From positions 124,001-188,000 of the forward strand of contig NZ_JAJTNP010000004.1 in the NCBI RefSeq assembly GCF_021311115.1: 64,000 nt of DNA, written 5' to 3'. The notes beneath the pieces were generated by a model. That model did not search any database. It was given only the letters and a program-made list of their open reading frames with translations, and was not told where the DNA came from. This document shows positions 33,073 through 41,906 of this stretch, one piece after another. The position numbers and the translations under genes were made by a program. The DNA comes from Chryseobacterium gwangjuense. GTDB lineage: Bacteria > Bacteroidota > Bacteroidia > Flavobacteriales > Weeksellaceae. The first letter of the stretch is position 1. Each line of letters opens with the position of its first letter.

Positions 33073-33957
33073 ATGGTGATCTCAAGAAAAGTTCAGCTCA
33101 GGCTCAATGTATTTTTTGTAACGGTTGCAATATTGTTTATCCTGATTTTTTCTATGTACGAATTGGGATATTTGGATGAGCTTTTCACAGTGTTGGCAAA
33201 AGATAATTACATTTTTTACTGGATGATGCTTGTTGGGGTTTTTGCTGAAATTGTAGCCGGTTCCATGGGAATGGGATATGGTGTGATTTGTACAACAACA
33301 TTACTGTTTCTGAATATTCCGCCCCATATTGTGAGTGCAAGTATTCATTCAGCAGAAAGTTTTACAACAGCTGCAGGAAGTGTTAGCCATATTAGATTAA
33401 AAAATGTCAGTCAGAGTCTGGTTAAAAAATTAGCCATTCCTGCCGTTCTAGGAGCTGTTATAGGAGCACTTTGCCTGACTTATCTCGGAGAATATTACGC
33501 TAAAATTACCAAAACGATTATTGCTTTTTATACCTTATACCTTGGATTTCAGATTTTATCTAATGCTTTTAAGAAAAAACAAAGCAAATCTCTGAAAAGA
33601 AAAACCAATCTTACCCGACTTGGAGTGATTGGCGGCTTCATTGATTCTTTTGCCGGAGGAGGATGGGGACCATTAGTGACCGGAACTTTAATTAAAAATT
33701 CTTTTACACCCAGATTCGCAGTAGGAAGTTCTACAGTGGCTAAATTTATTTTAACATTAACGGCTGCTGTTACCTTCTTTTTTACGTTGGGAATACAACA
33801 CTGGAATATTATCTTAGGACTTTTACTGGGTGGAATTGTAACCGCACCGTTTTCTGCTATGCTCACAGCGAAGCTTCCTGTAAAAGGTATGTTTATCGTA
33901 ATTGGGTTGCTGGTGATTATCATGAGTTCAATAACGATCTATAAATCTGTTTTTTAA
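33073..33957 (+). CDS. TSUP family sulfur-anion exporter (TauE/SafE), second copy
   Basis: A 294-residue membrane exporter with an N-terminal helix (FFVTVAILFILIFSMYELGY) ahead of the usual repeats: AGSMGMGYGVICTTTLLFLNIPP and FIDSFAGGGWGPLVTGTLI. It differs in sequence from the TSUP protein of the sulfur module at 9.6 kb, so this is not a recent duplicate. The start is the ATG one base after the small ORF; an in-frame TTG further upstream lies inside that ORF. Its neighbour, an Rrf2 regulator, suggests control by sulfur status. Confidence 0.87.
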   Translation: MVISRKVQLRLNVFFVTVAILFILIFSMYELGYLDELFTVLAKDNYIFYWMMLVGVFAEIVAGSMGMGYGVICTTTLLFLNIPPHIVSASIHSAESFTTAAGSVSHIRLKNVSQSLVKKLAIPAVLGAVIGALCLTYLGEYYAKITKTIIAFYTLYLGFQILSNAFKKKQSKSLKRKTNLTRLGVIGGFIDSFAGGGWGPLVTGTLIKNSFTPRFAVGSSTVAKFILTLTAAVTFFFTLGIQHWNIILGLLLGGIVTAPFSAMLTAKLPVKGMFIVIGLLVIIMSSITIYKSVF

Positions 33958-34038
33958 ATGAAATTCGCTGCATTGTGGAAAAATAAACGGATCGAAAATG
34001 GAGATGGCTTTGAAAATATTCTACATTTACAGGAATAA
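33958..34038 (+). CDS. possible 26-residue ORF
   Basis: An ATG directly after the TSUP stop opens a frame of 26 residues (MKFAALWKNKRIENGDGFEN, then six more) that ends 10 bases before the next gene. The exact adjacency favours coupled translation, but such a short frame can occur by chance and I know no relative. Confidence 0.2.
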   Translation: MKFAALWKNKRIENGDGFENILHLQE

Positions 34039-34048
34039 ATAACAAAGC

Positions 34049-34339
34049 ATGAATTTACATATCGTTGCGCTTTTCAAGTTTAATGAAAACTATCTGATGG
34101 AAGCGGTGGAATTGTTTCAGACCTTAGTGAGAGAAACGAGAAAAGAAGAAGGATGTCTGCAATATGACCTGATTGAAGATAAAGACAATAAAGGAACTTT
34201 CTTTCTGATTGAATTATGGGAAAGTGTAGAACATCATAACCGCCACAGCGGACAGGATCACTTATTGAATTTCCGTACAGATGCTTCAAAAATGCTGGAA
34301 AGCTCGACTTTAGTTTATAAAGGATTTAAGATTTTGTAA
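34049..34339 (+). CDS. antibiotic biosynthesis monooxygenase-domain protein (quinol monooxygenase-like)
   Basis: A 96-residue ferredoxin-like fold protein of the ABM family: start HIVALFKF, ETRKEEGCLQYDLIED, FFLIELWESVEHHNRHSGQDHL. Members such as YgiN oxidise quinols or aromatic compounds without cofactors; others degrade heme (IsdG type), but the IsdG catalytic set is not evident here. It may be the last gene of the TSUP transcript. A terminator follows. Confidence 0.82.
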   Translation: MNLHIVALFKFNENYLMEAVELFQTLVRETRKEEGCLQYDLIEDKDNKGTFFLIELWESVEHHNRHSGQDHLLNFRTDASKMLESSTLVYKGFKIL

Positions 34340-34377
34340 GCCGGAACTAAGAAATTCTATCTTATTGCAAAAAATTT

Positions 34378-34410
34378 AAAAGGCTGTTCACCGGAGTGAG
34401 CAGCCTTTTA
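34378..34410. terminator. terminator between ABM gene and the secreted T9SS protein gene
   Basis: Stem AAAAGGCTG..TCAC / GTGA..CAGCCTTTT with one mismatch and the loop CGGA; T-rich on both strands and between converging genes. Confidence 0.75.
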
Positions 34411-34429
34411 TTAGAAAAAATAGAAAGTA

Positions 34430-35224
34430 TTATTTTTTAATGAATTTGGATTTGGTGATCTTTCCTCCATTTTCTTCGATGATGATAAAATAAACTCCTG
34501 TTTGAAGAGTTTGCACATCGAATTGTTGATTTTTTAGTTTTCCTTCAGCTACTTTCGTTCCTGTAGCAGAATAAATTTGGATATTTCTAGGTTCAGCCTT
34601 TGAGACAAATTGAAGAGCGGTATGGTCTGCTGTTAAGGCAAACTTAATCTGATCTTCAGATTTTTTAGTATCAGATACCGCTAAGCTTGAAGAGGCATTA
34701 TAAATAACATCATCTACATATAATGCGGTATGCTGGGCAGCCCCAATAAATTTAAACGCAATATATTGATTGGCAGATGCCGGTACAGTGATAGTTACAG
34801 TTTGCTCAGTAGTTGAATTCAGTTCATATACCGGGCTGATCGAAGTAAAAGCCGCTGTACCTGCAGTATTGGCTGTTGAAACCATACCTACTTGCAATGT
34901 TCCTGTTCCTCCCGATCCTGCTGACATGGCATAAGTGAATGTTAAAGATTTTGTACCGTCCGGAGCAACAATCTGAGGCGTGATAAGATAAGCGGCAGTA
35001 TTTGGTGCCATAAGTGAATAAAACTGTATTACTTTATCTGTAGTTCCTTCTGCATATATAAAAGGTCCTGCTCCCGGAGGAGCTACTTTCGACCATCCAT
35101 TCTGTGGCCAGGCTGCACTTGTAGTGGTTGCAAACGATTCAAAATTTTCATTAATTGTTGCTACTTGCGCACGAGCTGTGAAAGCGGTAAACATCAAAGT
35201 TCCTAAAAGTAGTGATAATTTCAT
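34430..35224 (-). CDS. secreted cleaved-adhesin-like protein with type IX sorting domain
   Basis: A 264-residue protein with a signal peptide (LLLGTLMFTAFTARAQ), a choice-of-anchor/cleaved-adhesin-like beta domain (INENFESFATTTSAAWPQNGW near the start, then YLITPQIV and VTITVPASANQYIAFKF) and a C-terminal type A sorting domain (IQIYSATGTKVAEGKL, GVYFIIIEENGGK, ending basic). I begin at the ATG giving MKLSLLLGTL; a longer frame adds 27 residues without a signal-like start. It is divergent from the heme-receptor operon and shares its regulatory gap, so coregulation by iron or heme is plausible. Confidence 0.85.
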   Translation of the reverse strand: MKLSLLLGTLMFTAFTARAQVATINENFESFATTTSAAWPQNGWSKVAPPGAGPFIYAEGTTDKVIQFYSLMAPNTAAYLITPQIVAPDGTKSLTFTYAMSAGSGGTGTLQVGMVSTANTAGTAAFTSISPVYELNSTTEQTVTITVPASANQYIAFKFIGAAQHTALYVDDVIYNASSSLAVSDTKKSEDQIKFALTADHTALQFVSKAEPRNIQIYSATGTKVAEGKLKNQQFDVQTLQTGVYFIIIEENGGKITKSKFIKK

Positions 35225-35236
35225 GAGTTTATTTTT

Positions 35237-35286
35237 ATTTAGAATTATTCCACAAAAGTATATAATTATTTTTAATTGTTCTAAAT
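35237..35286. promoter_or_regulatory. two inverted operator-like sites between divergent genes
   Basis: TTATTTAGAA occurs at 35235-35244 on the plus strand and, inverted, at 35279-35288; the 13-base arms 35237-35249 and 35274-35286 match as inverted copies in 11 of 13 positions. Each lies beside a -7 box: CAAAAGTA (minus-strand TACTTTTG, 35253-35260) and TATATTTG (35294-35301, for the heme receptor). They are good candidates for iron- or heme-responsive repressor sites such as Fur. Confidence 0.45.
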
Positions 35287-35293
35287 AAAATAT

Positions 35294-35301
35294 TATATTT
35301 G
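35294..35301 (+). promoter_or_regulatory. -7 box of the heme receptor operon
   Basis: TATATTTG matches TAnnTTTG and lies 19 bases before the ATG. The nearest TTG (35276-35278) is 15 bases upstream, closer than usual. Confidence 0.5.
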
Positions 35302-35320
35302 TCAAAAATTTTTTGCTTTC

Positions 35321-37459
35321 ATGAAGAAGAAAATGCTTTCAATAGTATCGTTATCCGCTTTGGTATGGGTAAATGCACAAGAAAAAGATTCTTTAAATCA
35401 GAAAAAAATAGAAGAAGTTGTCGTTACCGGACAATATACTCAGCAGTCTATTAATAAATCAATTTATAAAGTTGAGGTTATTAATGCAGAGCAGATTAAA
35501 AATATGGCGGTGACAAATGCTGCGGAAGTTTTGAATCAGAATTTAAATATTTTGATAGAACCTAATTCCGGAAGTGGAGATTCCAATGCCAGTATTTTGG
35601 GGTTAAGTGGAGAATATACAAAGATTCTGATTGATAATATTCCGGTGGTAAGCGATAAAGGAATGGGAAATCTGGTTGATCTTACCAAAATTAACGTTAA
35701 CAATATTGAAAGAATTGAAGTTGTAAAAGGCTCAATGGGAGTAGAATATGGTAATAATGCTGTGGCGGGTGTTATTAATATCATTACCAAGAAGAACTAT
35801 TCTAAAAAATTCAACGCACAGGTTAGCCTTCAGGAAGAAACCGTGAACAAAGATTATAACTGGTTTAAAAAAGGAGAAGGAAGGCATGTACAGTCACTCA
35901 ACCTTGGATATAGAATTTCAGATTACTGGACAGTAACCGCAGATATCAATCATAATGATTTTCAGGGCTATAAAGGTAAATACAACGGATATAAATATTT
36001 AAATAAAGGAGATGAAAAACTGAGAGGAAACGAATGGCTTCCTAAAGATCAGTTAATTACCAATGCTGCTATACGATATGCGAAAGGAAATACTTCTTTA
36101 TTCTATAAAATTAATTTTTTAACAGAAACGATTAATTTTTATAACAATACCCTGAAAGACCTTCCCTTAGGTGACGGAAACAGAACGTATACCGCCAATG
36201 ATAAAGATTATTTTACCCAAAGATGGCTGCATCAGTTCAATATTCAGACAAAAATAGGTTCCAGAATTAATTATAACGGAGATTTTTCTTATCAGACTCA
36301 GGAAAGGAAATCTCAGGATTATATTTATGATGTTCCCAATAGACAAGAGCTTTCAAGAGCTTCGAAAAACACATTTTACGATTCAAAAGTATTGTACTCA
36401 CGAGGAATGTTCAGTAATTTTTTGAACAGTGAAAAAATCAATTTCCAGTTGGGATATGAATTGGATCATACGAAAGGTTTTGCAGACGCATCGACTTTTG
36501 AATCCAATAACAATGGCAAAAATATAGAACGTACCATTTTCAACTATGCTAATTTTTTATCCGCAGAATGGAAGATAGACGAAAAATTTTCTTTGCGTCC
36601 CGGAATAAGATTAGCCGTAAGCGATAAATTTGATTCTCAATACAATTACTCAGTTACAGCCAAATACAACACTTCTGAGAAATCAGATCTTCGTATGGTG
36701 TTCGGATCTGCGAATCGTTTTCCTGTGTACGAGGAACTTTACACGTTTGTGGTAGATAATAATCATGACATTAGAGGAAACGAAAATCTTAAACCGGAAA
36801 CGGGGTATTCAGCAGGGTTGTTCTGGGATTATAATACCATTTCCTCAGGAGCGTGGAAGTTTAATCTAAGCTTTTCAGGAATGTATCTTGATGTTAAAGA
36901 CAGAATTGAGAGTGTGATTGTTCAGAATCAGCCTTTAAAAATGTCTTATTTAAATATTGACAACTACAAATCTATCCTGTTTGGTAGTGGTTTCAATATT
37001 AGAAAAGGTAATTTCTCTTTAAATACAGGTGTTTCTGTAATGGGGATTTCTCAAAGTTTGAACACCGGGAACTTAACTTCTTCTGATGATTACAATTACT
37101 ATGCAGAAGCCAATTTAGGAGCCAATTATACACTCGATAAAACGAAAACACTTTTCGCGCTTTACTATAAATATACAGGGAAAAGAAAGCAATATACTCA
37201 TCAAGGTTCTATCAATCCTGGAGTTGATCCGGGCGAATATGTATTAGGGGAAATTGAAGGATTCAATATGATGAACTTTACTGTGAGCCAGCCGTTTTTT
37301 AATAATCATTTTGAGATAGCAGCCGGAGTGAAAAACCTATTTGATGTTTCTACCATCAGAAATACTGTTATTTCCGGAGATGTACATACTGCGGCTACCA
37401 ATAACCAAAATCTTTTTTACGGCAGAAGCTATTTCGTAAGATTAAACTACAATTTTTAA
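35321..37459 (+). CDS. hmuR: TonB-dependent heme receptor
   Basis: A 712-residue outer-membrane receptor. A signal peptide ends VWVNAQ, the TonB-box-like segment KIEEVVVTGQ follows, then the plug domain (about residues 45-155 with IERIEVVKGSMGVEYGNNAVAGVINIITKK) and a 22-strand barrel ending YFVRLNYNF with the terminal Phe. It carries no FRAP/NPNL heme motif that I could identify clearly, so the heme substrate is assigned from the operon: HmuY, HmuTUV and HmuS follow on the same strand. Confidence 0.85.
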   Translation: MKKKMLSIVSLSALVWVNAQEKDSLNQKKIEEVVVTGQYTQQSINKSIYKVEVINAEQIKNMAVTNAAEVLNQNLNILIEPNSGSGDSNASILGLSGEYTKILIDNIPVVSDKGMGNLVDLTKINVNNIERIEVVKGSMGVEYGNNAVAGVINIITKKNYSKKFNAQVSLQEETVNKDYNWFKKGEGRHVQSLNLGYRISDYWTVTADINHNDFQGYKGKYNGYKYLNKGDEKLRGNEWLPKDQLITNAAIRYAKGNTSLFYKINFLTETINFYNNTLKDLPLGDGNRTYTANDKDYFTQRWLHQFNIQTKIGSRINYNGDFSYQTQERKSQDYIYDVPNRQELSRASKNTFYDSKVLYSRGMFSNFLNSEKINFQLGYELDHTKGFADASTFESNNNGKNIERTIFNYANFLSAEWKIDEKFSLRPGIRLAVSDKFDSQYNYSVTAKYNTSEKSDLRMVFGSANRFPVYEELYTFVVDNNHDIRGNENLKPETGYSAGLFWDYNTISSGAWKFNLSFSGMYLDVKDRIESVIVQNQPLKMSYLNIDNYKSILFGSGFNIRKGNFSLNTGVSVMGISQSLNTGNLTSSDDYNYYAEANLGANYTLDKTKTLFALYYKYTGKRKQYTHQGSINPGVDPGEYVLGEIEGFNMMNFTVSQPFFNNHFEIAAGVKNLFDVSTIRNTVISGDVHTAATNNQNLFYGRSYFVRLNYNF

Positions 37460-37469
37460 ATAAACTGAA

Positions 37470-38570
37470 ATGAAAAAAATACTACTAGGACTTTTAGTAA
37501 GCGTATCTGTAATTTCACAATCTTGTCTTAATGACAATGAAGATATTATTGCAGTTCCAAAAATTGAAGGAACAACTTTTGAGCCTGCAGTAGGCGGAGG
37601 AGCAGAACCCAACCAGGTTTGGATTGATCTGAGCGAAGTTGATGCCAACGGAAAACCGATACAAACATTGAATAAAAGAACAGATTGGGATCTGGCTTTT
37701 TATTCAGGAACCGAATTTAGAGTAGCATTGAATTCTTCTATTGCTATGGGGGCAGGAAAAGTACAGAATGCAACCAATCTAAGCCAGGTGAACGAAACCA
37801 ATATTGGAGATTTAATGACAAAAATACAGGTTTCAAATTATGATGCGGCGAATGTAATCTATGTAGATGATGTGAAAGGAAATCTGCCGACAGCAGCCAC
37901 GGCTATCGAAGAAATCAAAGCAACAGAATCTGAAAATGCCATCTATTTAGTGAATATGGGGAAAGACCTTTACAACGGAGCAGTTCCTACAGGTTCGGCA
38001 CTTACAGGAGGAGATGCTCGCGGATGGATGAAAATTCAAATTGTACGATACGGAGAAGGATATAAAATTAAATATGCCGAATTGAATTCTACCGTTATAA
38101 AAGAAGCGATTATCACTAAAAATAACGCTTTTAACTTTACTTTTTTCAGTTTAAAATCAGATAAAGTAGTTAATATTCAGCCGGAAAAACAAAAATGGGA
38201 TATCTGTTTCACGGTATTCACAAATATTATTCAGGGAGCGGGAAGTTATGTATATGCTGATTTTGTAACAAGTAATGTGTTGGGTGGAGTAGGTGTTTAC
38301 GAAGTGAAAGCCAACGCTCCTCTTACAGGAACTGAAGCCTATAACAATTTTAAAACTTCAGACATCGATCAGTCGAAATTTGTATACAATGATCAGAGAA
38401 CAATCGGTTCAAACTGGAGAACGGCAGGACCGGGAGGATCCTATATCAATAACAGCGTTTTTTACATCATTAAAGATCCAAATGGTCATTATTTCAAATT
38501 GAAATTTATGGCTCTCACAGATACTAACGGTAATCGCGGATTTCCTCAATTCGAATACAAACCTTTATAA
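37470..38570 (+). CDS. hmuY: HmuY family heme-binding lipoprotein
   Basis: A 366-residue surface lipoprotein with an SVSVISQSC lipobox (Cys at residue 19). It matches the HmuY family: QVWIDLSEVDANGKPIQTLNKRTDWDLAFYSGTEFRVALNSS near the N-terminus, then WDICFTVF and a beta-rich C-terminal half. HmuY captures heme from host proteins and hands it to the TonB receptor, which is encoded 10 bases upstream. Many environmental members occur in Bacteroidetes; this one is longer than Porphyromonas HmuY. Confidence 0.88.
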   Translation: MKKILLGLLVSVSVISQSCLNDNEDIIAVPKIEGTTFEPAVGGGAEPNQVWIDLSEVDANGKPIQTLNKRTDWDLAFYSGTEFRVALNSSIAMGAGKVQNATNLSQVNETNIGDLMTKIQVSNYDAANVIYVDDVKGNLPTAATAIEEIKATESENAIYLVNMGKDLYNGAVPTGSALTGGDARGWMKIQIVRYGEGYKIKYAELNSTVIKEAIITKNNAFNFTFFSLKSDKVVNIQPEKQKWDICFTVFTNIIQGAGSYVYADFVTSNVLGGVGVYEVKANAPLTGTEAYNNFKTSDIDQSKFVYNDQRTIGSNWRTAGPGGSYINNSVFYIIKDPNGHYFKLKFMALTDTNGNRGFPQFEYKPL

Positions 38571-38589
38571 AATCAAATAATAGTAGATC

Positions 38590-39456
38590 ATGAAAAAATT
38601 CATTCTAGCGGCTTCTGTATTGGTAGCAGTATACTCTTGCAAAAAAGAAGCAGGAAAACCAACAGAAAATACAACTGAAGCTCCAAAATCAACCTATAAA
38701 ATCGTTACTCTTAATGGTGGAATTACAGAAATTGTAAGCGCTTTAGGCCACGAAAAAGAAATCGTAGGAACAGACGTTACAAGTACTTATCCGGAATCTT
38801 TAAAAGCTACGGCTAAAGATTTGGGTCACGTAAGATCAATGACAATCGAGCCGATCATGGCAGTTTCTCCAACATTGATTTTAGCATCTGAAAAAGATAT
38901 CAATCCTGAATTGATGGGAAAAATCAAGTCTTCTGGGATCAAATCAGAGATTTTCAAGCAGGAATTTACAGTTGACGGAACTAAAAAATTAATTGCAGAC
39001 GTAGCAAAAGCAATCGGAAATACAGATTATCAAAAACTGAATGATAAAATCGATGCTGATTTAAAGCAAATTCAGCCAATTGCTAAAAAACCGAAAGTAC
39101 TGTTCATCTACGCAAGAGGAAATATGTTGATGGTTTCAGGTAAAAATACACCAATGGCTTCATTGATTGGTCTTGCAGGTGGAGAAAATGCAGTGAATGA
39201 CTTTGAAGATTTTAAACCATTAACTCCGGAAGCGGTTGTAAAAGCAAATCCTGATGTATTATTCTTTTTCACAAGCGGATTACAGGGAGCCGGAGGAAAC
39301 GAAGGTGCTCTGAAAATGCCGGGTGTTTCTCAGACAAATGCCGGGAAGAATAAGAAGATTATTACAATGGACGGAGGTTTGGTTTCAAGTTTCGGGCCAA
39401 GATTAGGAGAAGCTGCAGTAGGATTAAACAAACTTTTAATTGAAAACACAAAGTAA
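38590..39456 (+). CDS. hmuT: heme ABC transporter substrate-binding lipoprotein
   Basis: A 288-residue periplasmic binding protein with a lipobox (VAVYSC, Cys at residue 17). It has the class III binding-protein features of HmuT: IVTLNGGITEIVSALGHEKEIVGTDVTSTYP, HVRSMTIEPIMAVSPTLILAS, and VLFIYARGNMLMVSGKNTP. It passes heme to the HmuUV importer. The gene's last 17 bases overlap the start of the permease gene. Confidence 0.92.
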   Translation: MKKFILAASVLVAVYSCKKEAGKPTENTTEAPKSTYKIVTLNGGITEIVSALGHEKEIVGTDVTSTYPESLKATAKDLGHVRSMTIEPIMAVSPTLILASEKDINPELMGKIKSSGIKSEIFKQEFTVDGTKKLIADVAKAIGNTDYQKLNDKIDADLKQIQPIAKKPKVLFIYARGNMLMVSGKNTPMASLIGLAGGENAVNDFEDFKPLTPEAVVKANPDVLFFFTSGLQGAGGNEGALKMPGVSQTNAGKNKKIITMDGGLVSSFGPRLGEAAVGLNKLLIENTK

Positions 39457-40480
39457 ACTATACTTTTACCTTACAATAAGTACCATACTGCTTGTTATCA
39501 TAGCAGTATGGTCACTTAATACAGGGGTTTACGACTTTGGGGGTAAATCTGCGTTTGAAGTGTTGGGAAAAGTAATTAAAGGAGATCAGGACTTGCCACT
39601 GAGTGATCAATATGTAGTTTGGGACGTAAGAGCAGCCAGAATTATCATGGCGATTCTTATCGGAAGTATGCTTGCCGTTTCGGGAACTGGATTGCAGGGA
39701 TTATTTAAAAATCCTTTGGCAACAGGAGATTTAATAGGATTGACATCAGGAGCCACATTACTTGCCGCCATTGCCATTGTTTTAGGAGGACATTTCAAAC
39801 AGTATCTTCCTGAAGCCGTACAATTTTCATTGGTAGGGATTGCGGCTTTCATCGGTTCTTTTTTATCAATGTTGCTGGTGTACAGAATTTCTACGAGCGG
39901 AGGAAAAACAAATGTGGTTATGATGCTGTTGACCGGAGTGGCCATTACAGCAATCGGTTTCTCTATCACAGGTTTTTTGATTTATATTTCAAAAGATGAC
40001 CAATTGAGAGATTTAACTTTTTGGAATTTAGGAAGCTTAGCTGCTGCCACCTGGACGAAGAATAGTATTCTGATAGTAGTTTTAATCATTTCCTATATCA
40101 TTTTATTGCCAAAAGGAAAAGCTTTAAATGCGATGATGTTAGGCGAAAAAGATGCACAGCATTTAGGAATTAATGTTGAACGGTTAAAAAAACAAATTAT
40201 CCTTATCACGGCATTAATGGTGGGAAGTAGTGTTGCATTTTCAGGAACGATTGGTTTTGTAGGGCTTATTGTACCCTATATTTTAAGACTTTTATTCAAA
40301 TCCAATTATGCTTTCATTTTACCATTATCAGCAGTTTGCGGAAGTATTTTGTTGTTGACGGCAGACACTTTCAGCAGAAGTATTGTTGAACCTTCAGAAT
40401 TGCCGATCGGAATTTTAACCGCATTAATGGGAGGTCCTATTTTTATTGCTATTCTAATCAAATTCAAAAAATCATTGTAA
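39440..40480 (+). CDS. hmuU: heme ABC transporter permease
   Basis: A 346-residue FecCD-type permease with about ten helices (GTGLQGLFKNPLATGDLIGLTSGATLLAAIAI, MLLTGVAITAIGFSITGFLIY, GFVGLIVPYILRLLF). Translation appears to begin at TTG inside the end of hmuT; no in-frame ATG occurs before the middle of the first transmembrane domain, so the TTG start is favoured and the two genes are coupled. It overlaps hmuV by one base. Confidence 0.92.
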   Translation: MKTQSKLYFYLTISTILLVIIAVWSLNTGVYDFGGKSAFEVLGKVIKGDQDLPLSDQYVVWDVRAARIIMAILIGSMLAVSGTGLQGLFKNPLATGDLIGLTSGATLLAAIAIVLGGHFKQYLPEAVQFSLVGIAAFIGSFLSMLLVYRISTSGGKTNVVMMLLTGVAITAIGFSITGFLIYISKDDQLRDLTFWNLGSLAAATWTKNSILIVVLIISYIILLPKGKALNAMMLGEKDAQHLGINVERLKKQIILITALMVGSSVAFSGTIGFVGLIVPYILRLLFKSNYAFILPLSAVCGSILLLTADTFSRSIVEPSELPIGILTALMGGPIFIAILIKFKKSL

Positions 40481-41250
40481 TGATAAAGGCACATCAGATT
40501 AGTTACAAACATAAAGAATTCCATATTCTGGATTCTGTTGATGTTCATTTGGAATACGGTGAATTTTTAGCAATCGTTGGTCCGAACGGAGCCGGAAAAT
40601 CAAGCCTTTTGAGTGTATTGGCTAATGAAGTGAAATCCAGACATGACATTCTCTTTAAAGATAAAAACATAAGAGATTGGGAAATAAGAGACTTATCAAA
40701 ACATAAATCCAAATTTTCTCAACACAATAGCAATGATATTCCGCTTGAAGTGAAAGATGTTGTAATGATGGGACGATATCCGTATTTCGATGCTCAGCCG
40801 AGACAGGAAGATCATGAAGCTATGAACAATATGATGTACGAAACGGATGTGTATCACTTAAAAGACAGAGAATACAATACCTTGTCGGGTGGTGAAAAGC
40901 AGCGAGTGCATCTTTCAAGAATAATGGCGCAATTACAAAATGATATTGCCCATAAGCTCATGTTTCTTGATGAGCCTTTAAACAATTTGGATATAAAGCA
41001 TCAATATAAAGCATTGGAAATCATTAAAAACTTTACAAAGAAAGCAAACTCTGCCATTGTCGTTCTTCATGATCTGAATTTAGCCGCACAGTTTGCTGAT
41101 AAAATTTTATTGATGAAATCAGGAAAAGTTTCTGCTTACGGAACGCCAGCAGAAGTTTTTACCGCAGAGAATATCAGTGAAGCGTATAACTTTCCCTGCA
41201 CCATTTGCGATCATCCGATGACGAACAACCCAATGATTATTTTTGGATAA
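40480..41250 (+). CDS. hmuV: heme ABC transporter ATP-binding protein
   Basis: A 256-residue ATPase for heme import with Walker A GPNGAGKSS (about residues 34-42), signature LSGGEKQRVHLSRIMAQL, Walker B KLMFLDEPLNNLD and the switch His in VVLHDLNLAAQF. The start overlaps the stop of the permease by one base (TAATG) and the following methyltransferase starts one base after its stop, so translation is tightly linked. Confidence 0.94.
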   Translation: MIKAHQISYKHKEFHILDSVDVHLEYGEFLAIVGPNGAGKSSLLSVLANEVKSRHDILFKDKNIRDWEIRDLSKHKSKFSQHNSNDIPLEVKDVVMMGRYPYFDAQPRQEDHEAMNNMMYETDVYHLKDREYNTLSGGEKQRVHLSRIMAQLQNDIAHKLMFLDEPLNNLDIKHQYKALEIIKNFTKKANSAIVVLHDLNLAAQFADKILLMKSGKVSAYGTPAEVFTAENISEAYNFPCTICDHPMTNNPMIIFG

Positions 41251-41251
41251 T

Positions 41252-41902
41252 ATGGAAAAAGAAGACTTAAAAATATTAGCTCAGAATCTTGCCAATCCTC
41301 AGGGAGAAAAAGGAATTGAAATCGGTGAGATGATGCATGCTACCAACATAGGAATGACCCTGGAAAGTATTAAGACTCTTTTAATAGAAGACGATGAAAC
41401 CATACTTGAAATCGGTCACGGAAACGCAGCCCATGTTAAAAGTATTTTAAATAAAGCTCAAAATGTAAAATATACAGGAATTGATATTTCTGAAACCATG
41501 AATCATGAAGCCAAAAGACTGAATGAAGAATGGAAAAATCAGGTTGAATTTGTTCTGTATGAAGGGGATAAATTGCCTTTTGAAGACGGAACTTTTGATA
41601 AAATATTTACAGTAAACACAGTGTATTTCTGGAAGCAACCGATTGAATATTTAAATGAGATCTACAGAGTTTTGAAAGACAACGGAACCTTTGTTTTGAC
41701 TTTCGGACAAAGAGACTTCATGGAGAAACTACCCTTTACTCAATTCGATTTTACATTATATAATACGGATGAAATGGAGGAAACAATTTCTAAAAGCCAT
41801 TTCAAAAGAATGAAAATTTCAGAAAAGGAGGAAGAGGTAAAAAGTAAGACAGGAAACGAAACAATAACAAGAAATTATACAGTTTTAACCATAAAAAAAT
41901 AA
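41252..41902 (+). CDS. class I SAM-dependent methyltransferase in the heme operon
   Basis: A 216-residue protein with the Rossmann-type SAM site DDETILEIGHGNAAHVKSIL, then YTGIDISETMNHEAKRLN, LPFEDGTFDKIFTVNTVYFW and EIYRVLKDNGTFVLTFGQRDFMEKLPF, typical of Methyltransf_11. I use the ATG just after the hmuV stop; a TTG nine bases earlier lies inside hmuV. Its substrate is unknown. The position between the importer ATPase and the heme-degrading HmuS suggests a part in heme or tetrapyrrole processing. Its fold is unlike the radical-SAM heme-cleaving ChuW/HutW enzymes. Confidence 0.85.
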   Translation: MEKEDLKILAQNLANPQGEKGIEIGEMMHATNIGMTLESIKTLLIEDDETILEIGHGNAAHVKSILNKAQNVKYTGIDISETMNHEAKRLNEEWKNQVEFVLYEGDKLPFEDGTFDKIFTVNTVYFWKQPIEYLNEIYRVLKDNGTFVLTFGQRDFMEKLPFTQFDFTLYNTDEMEETISKSHFKRMKISEKEEEVKSKTGNETITRNYTVLTIKK

Positions 41903-41906
41903 AATA

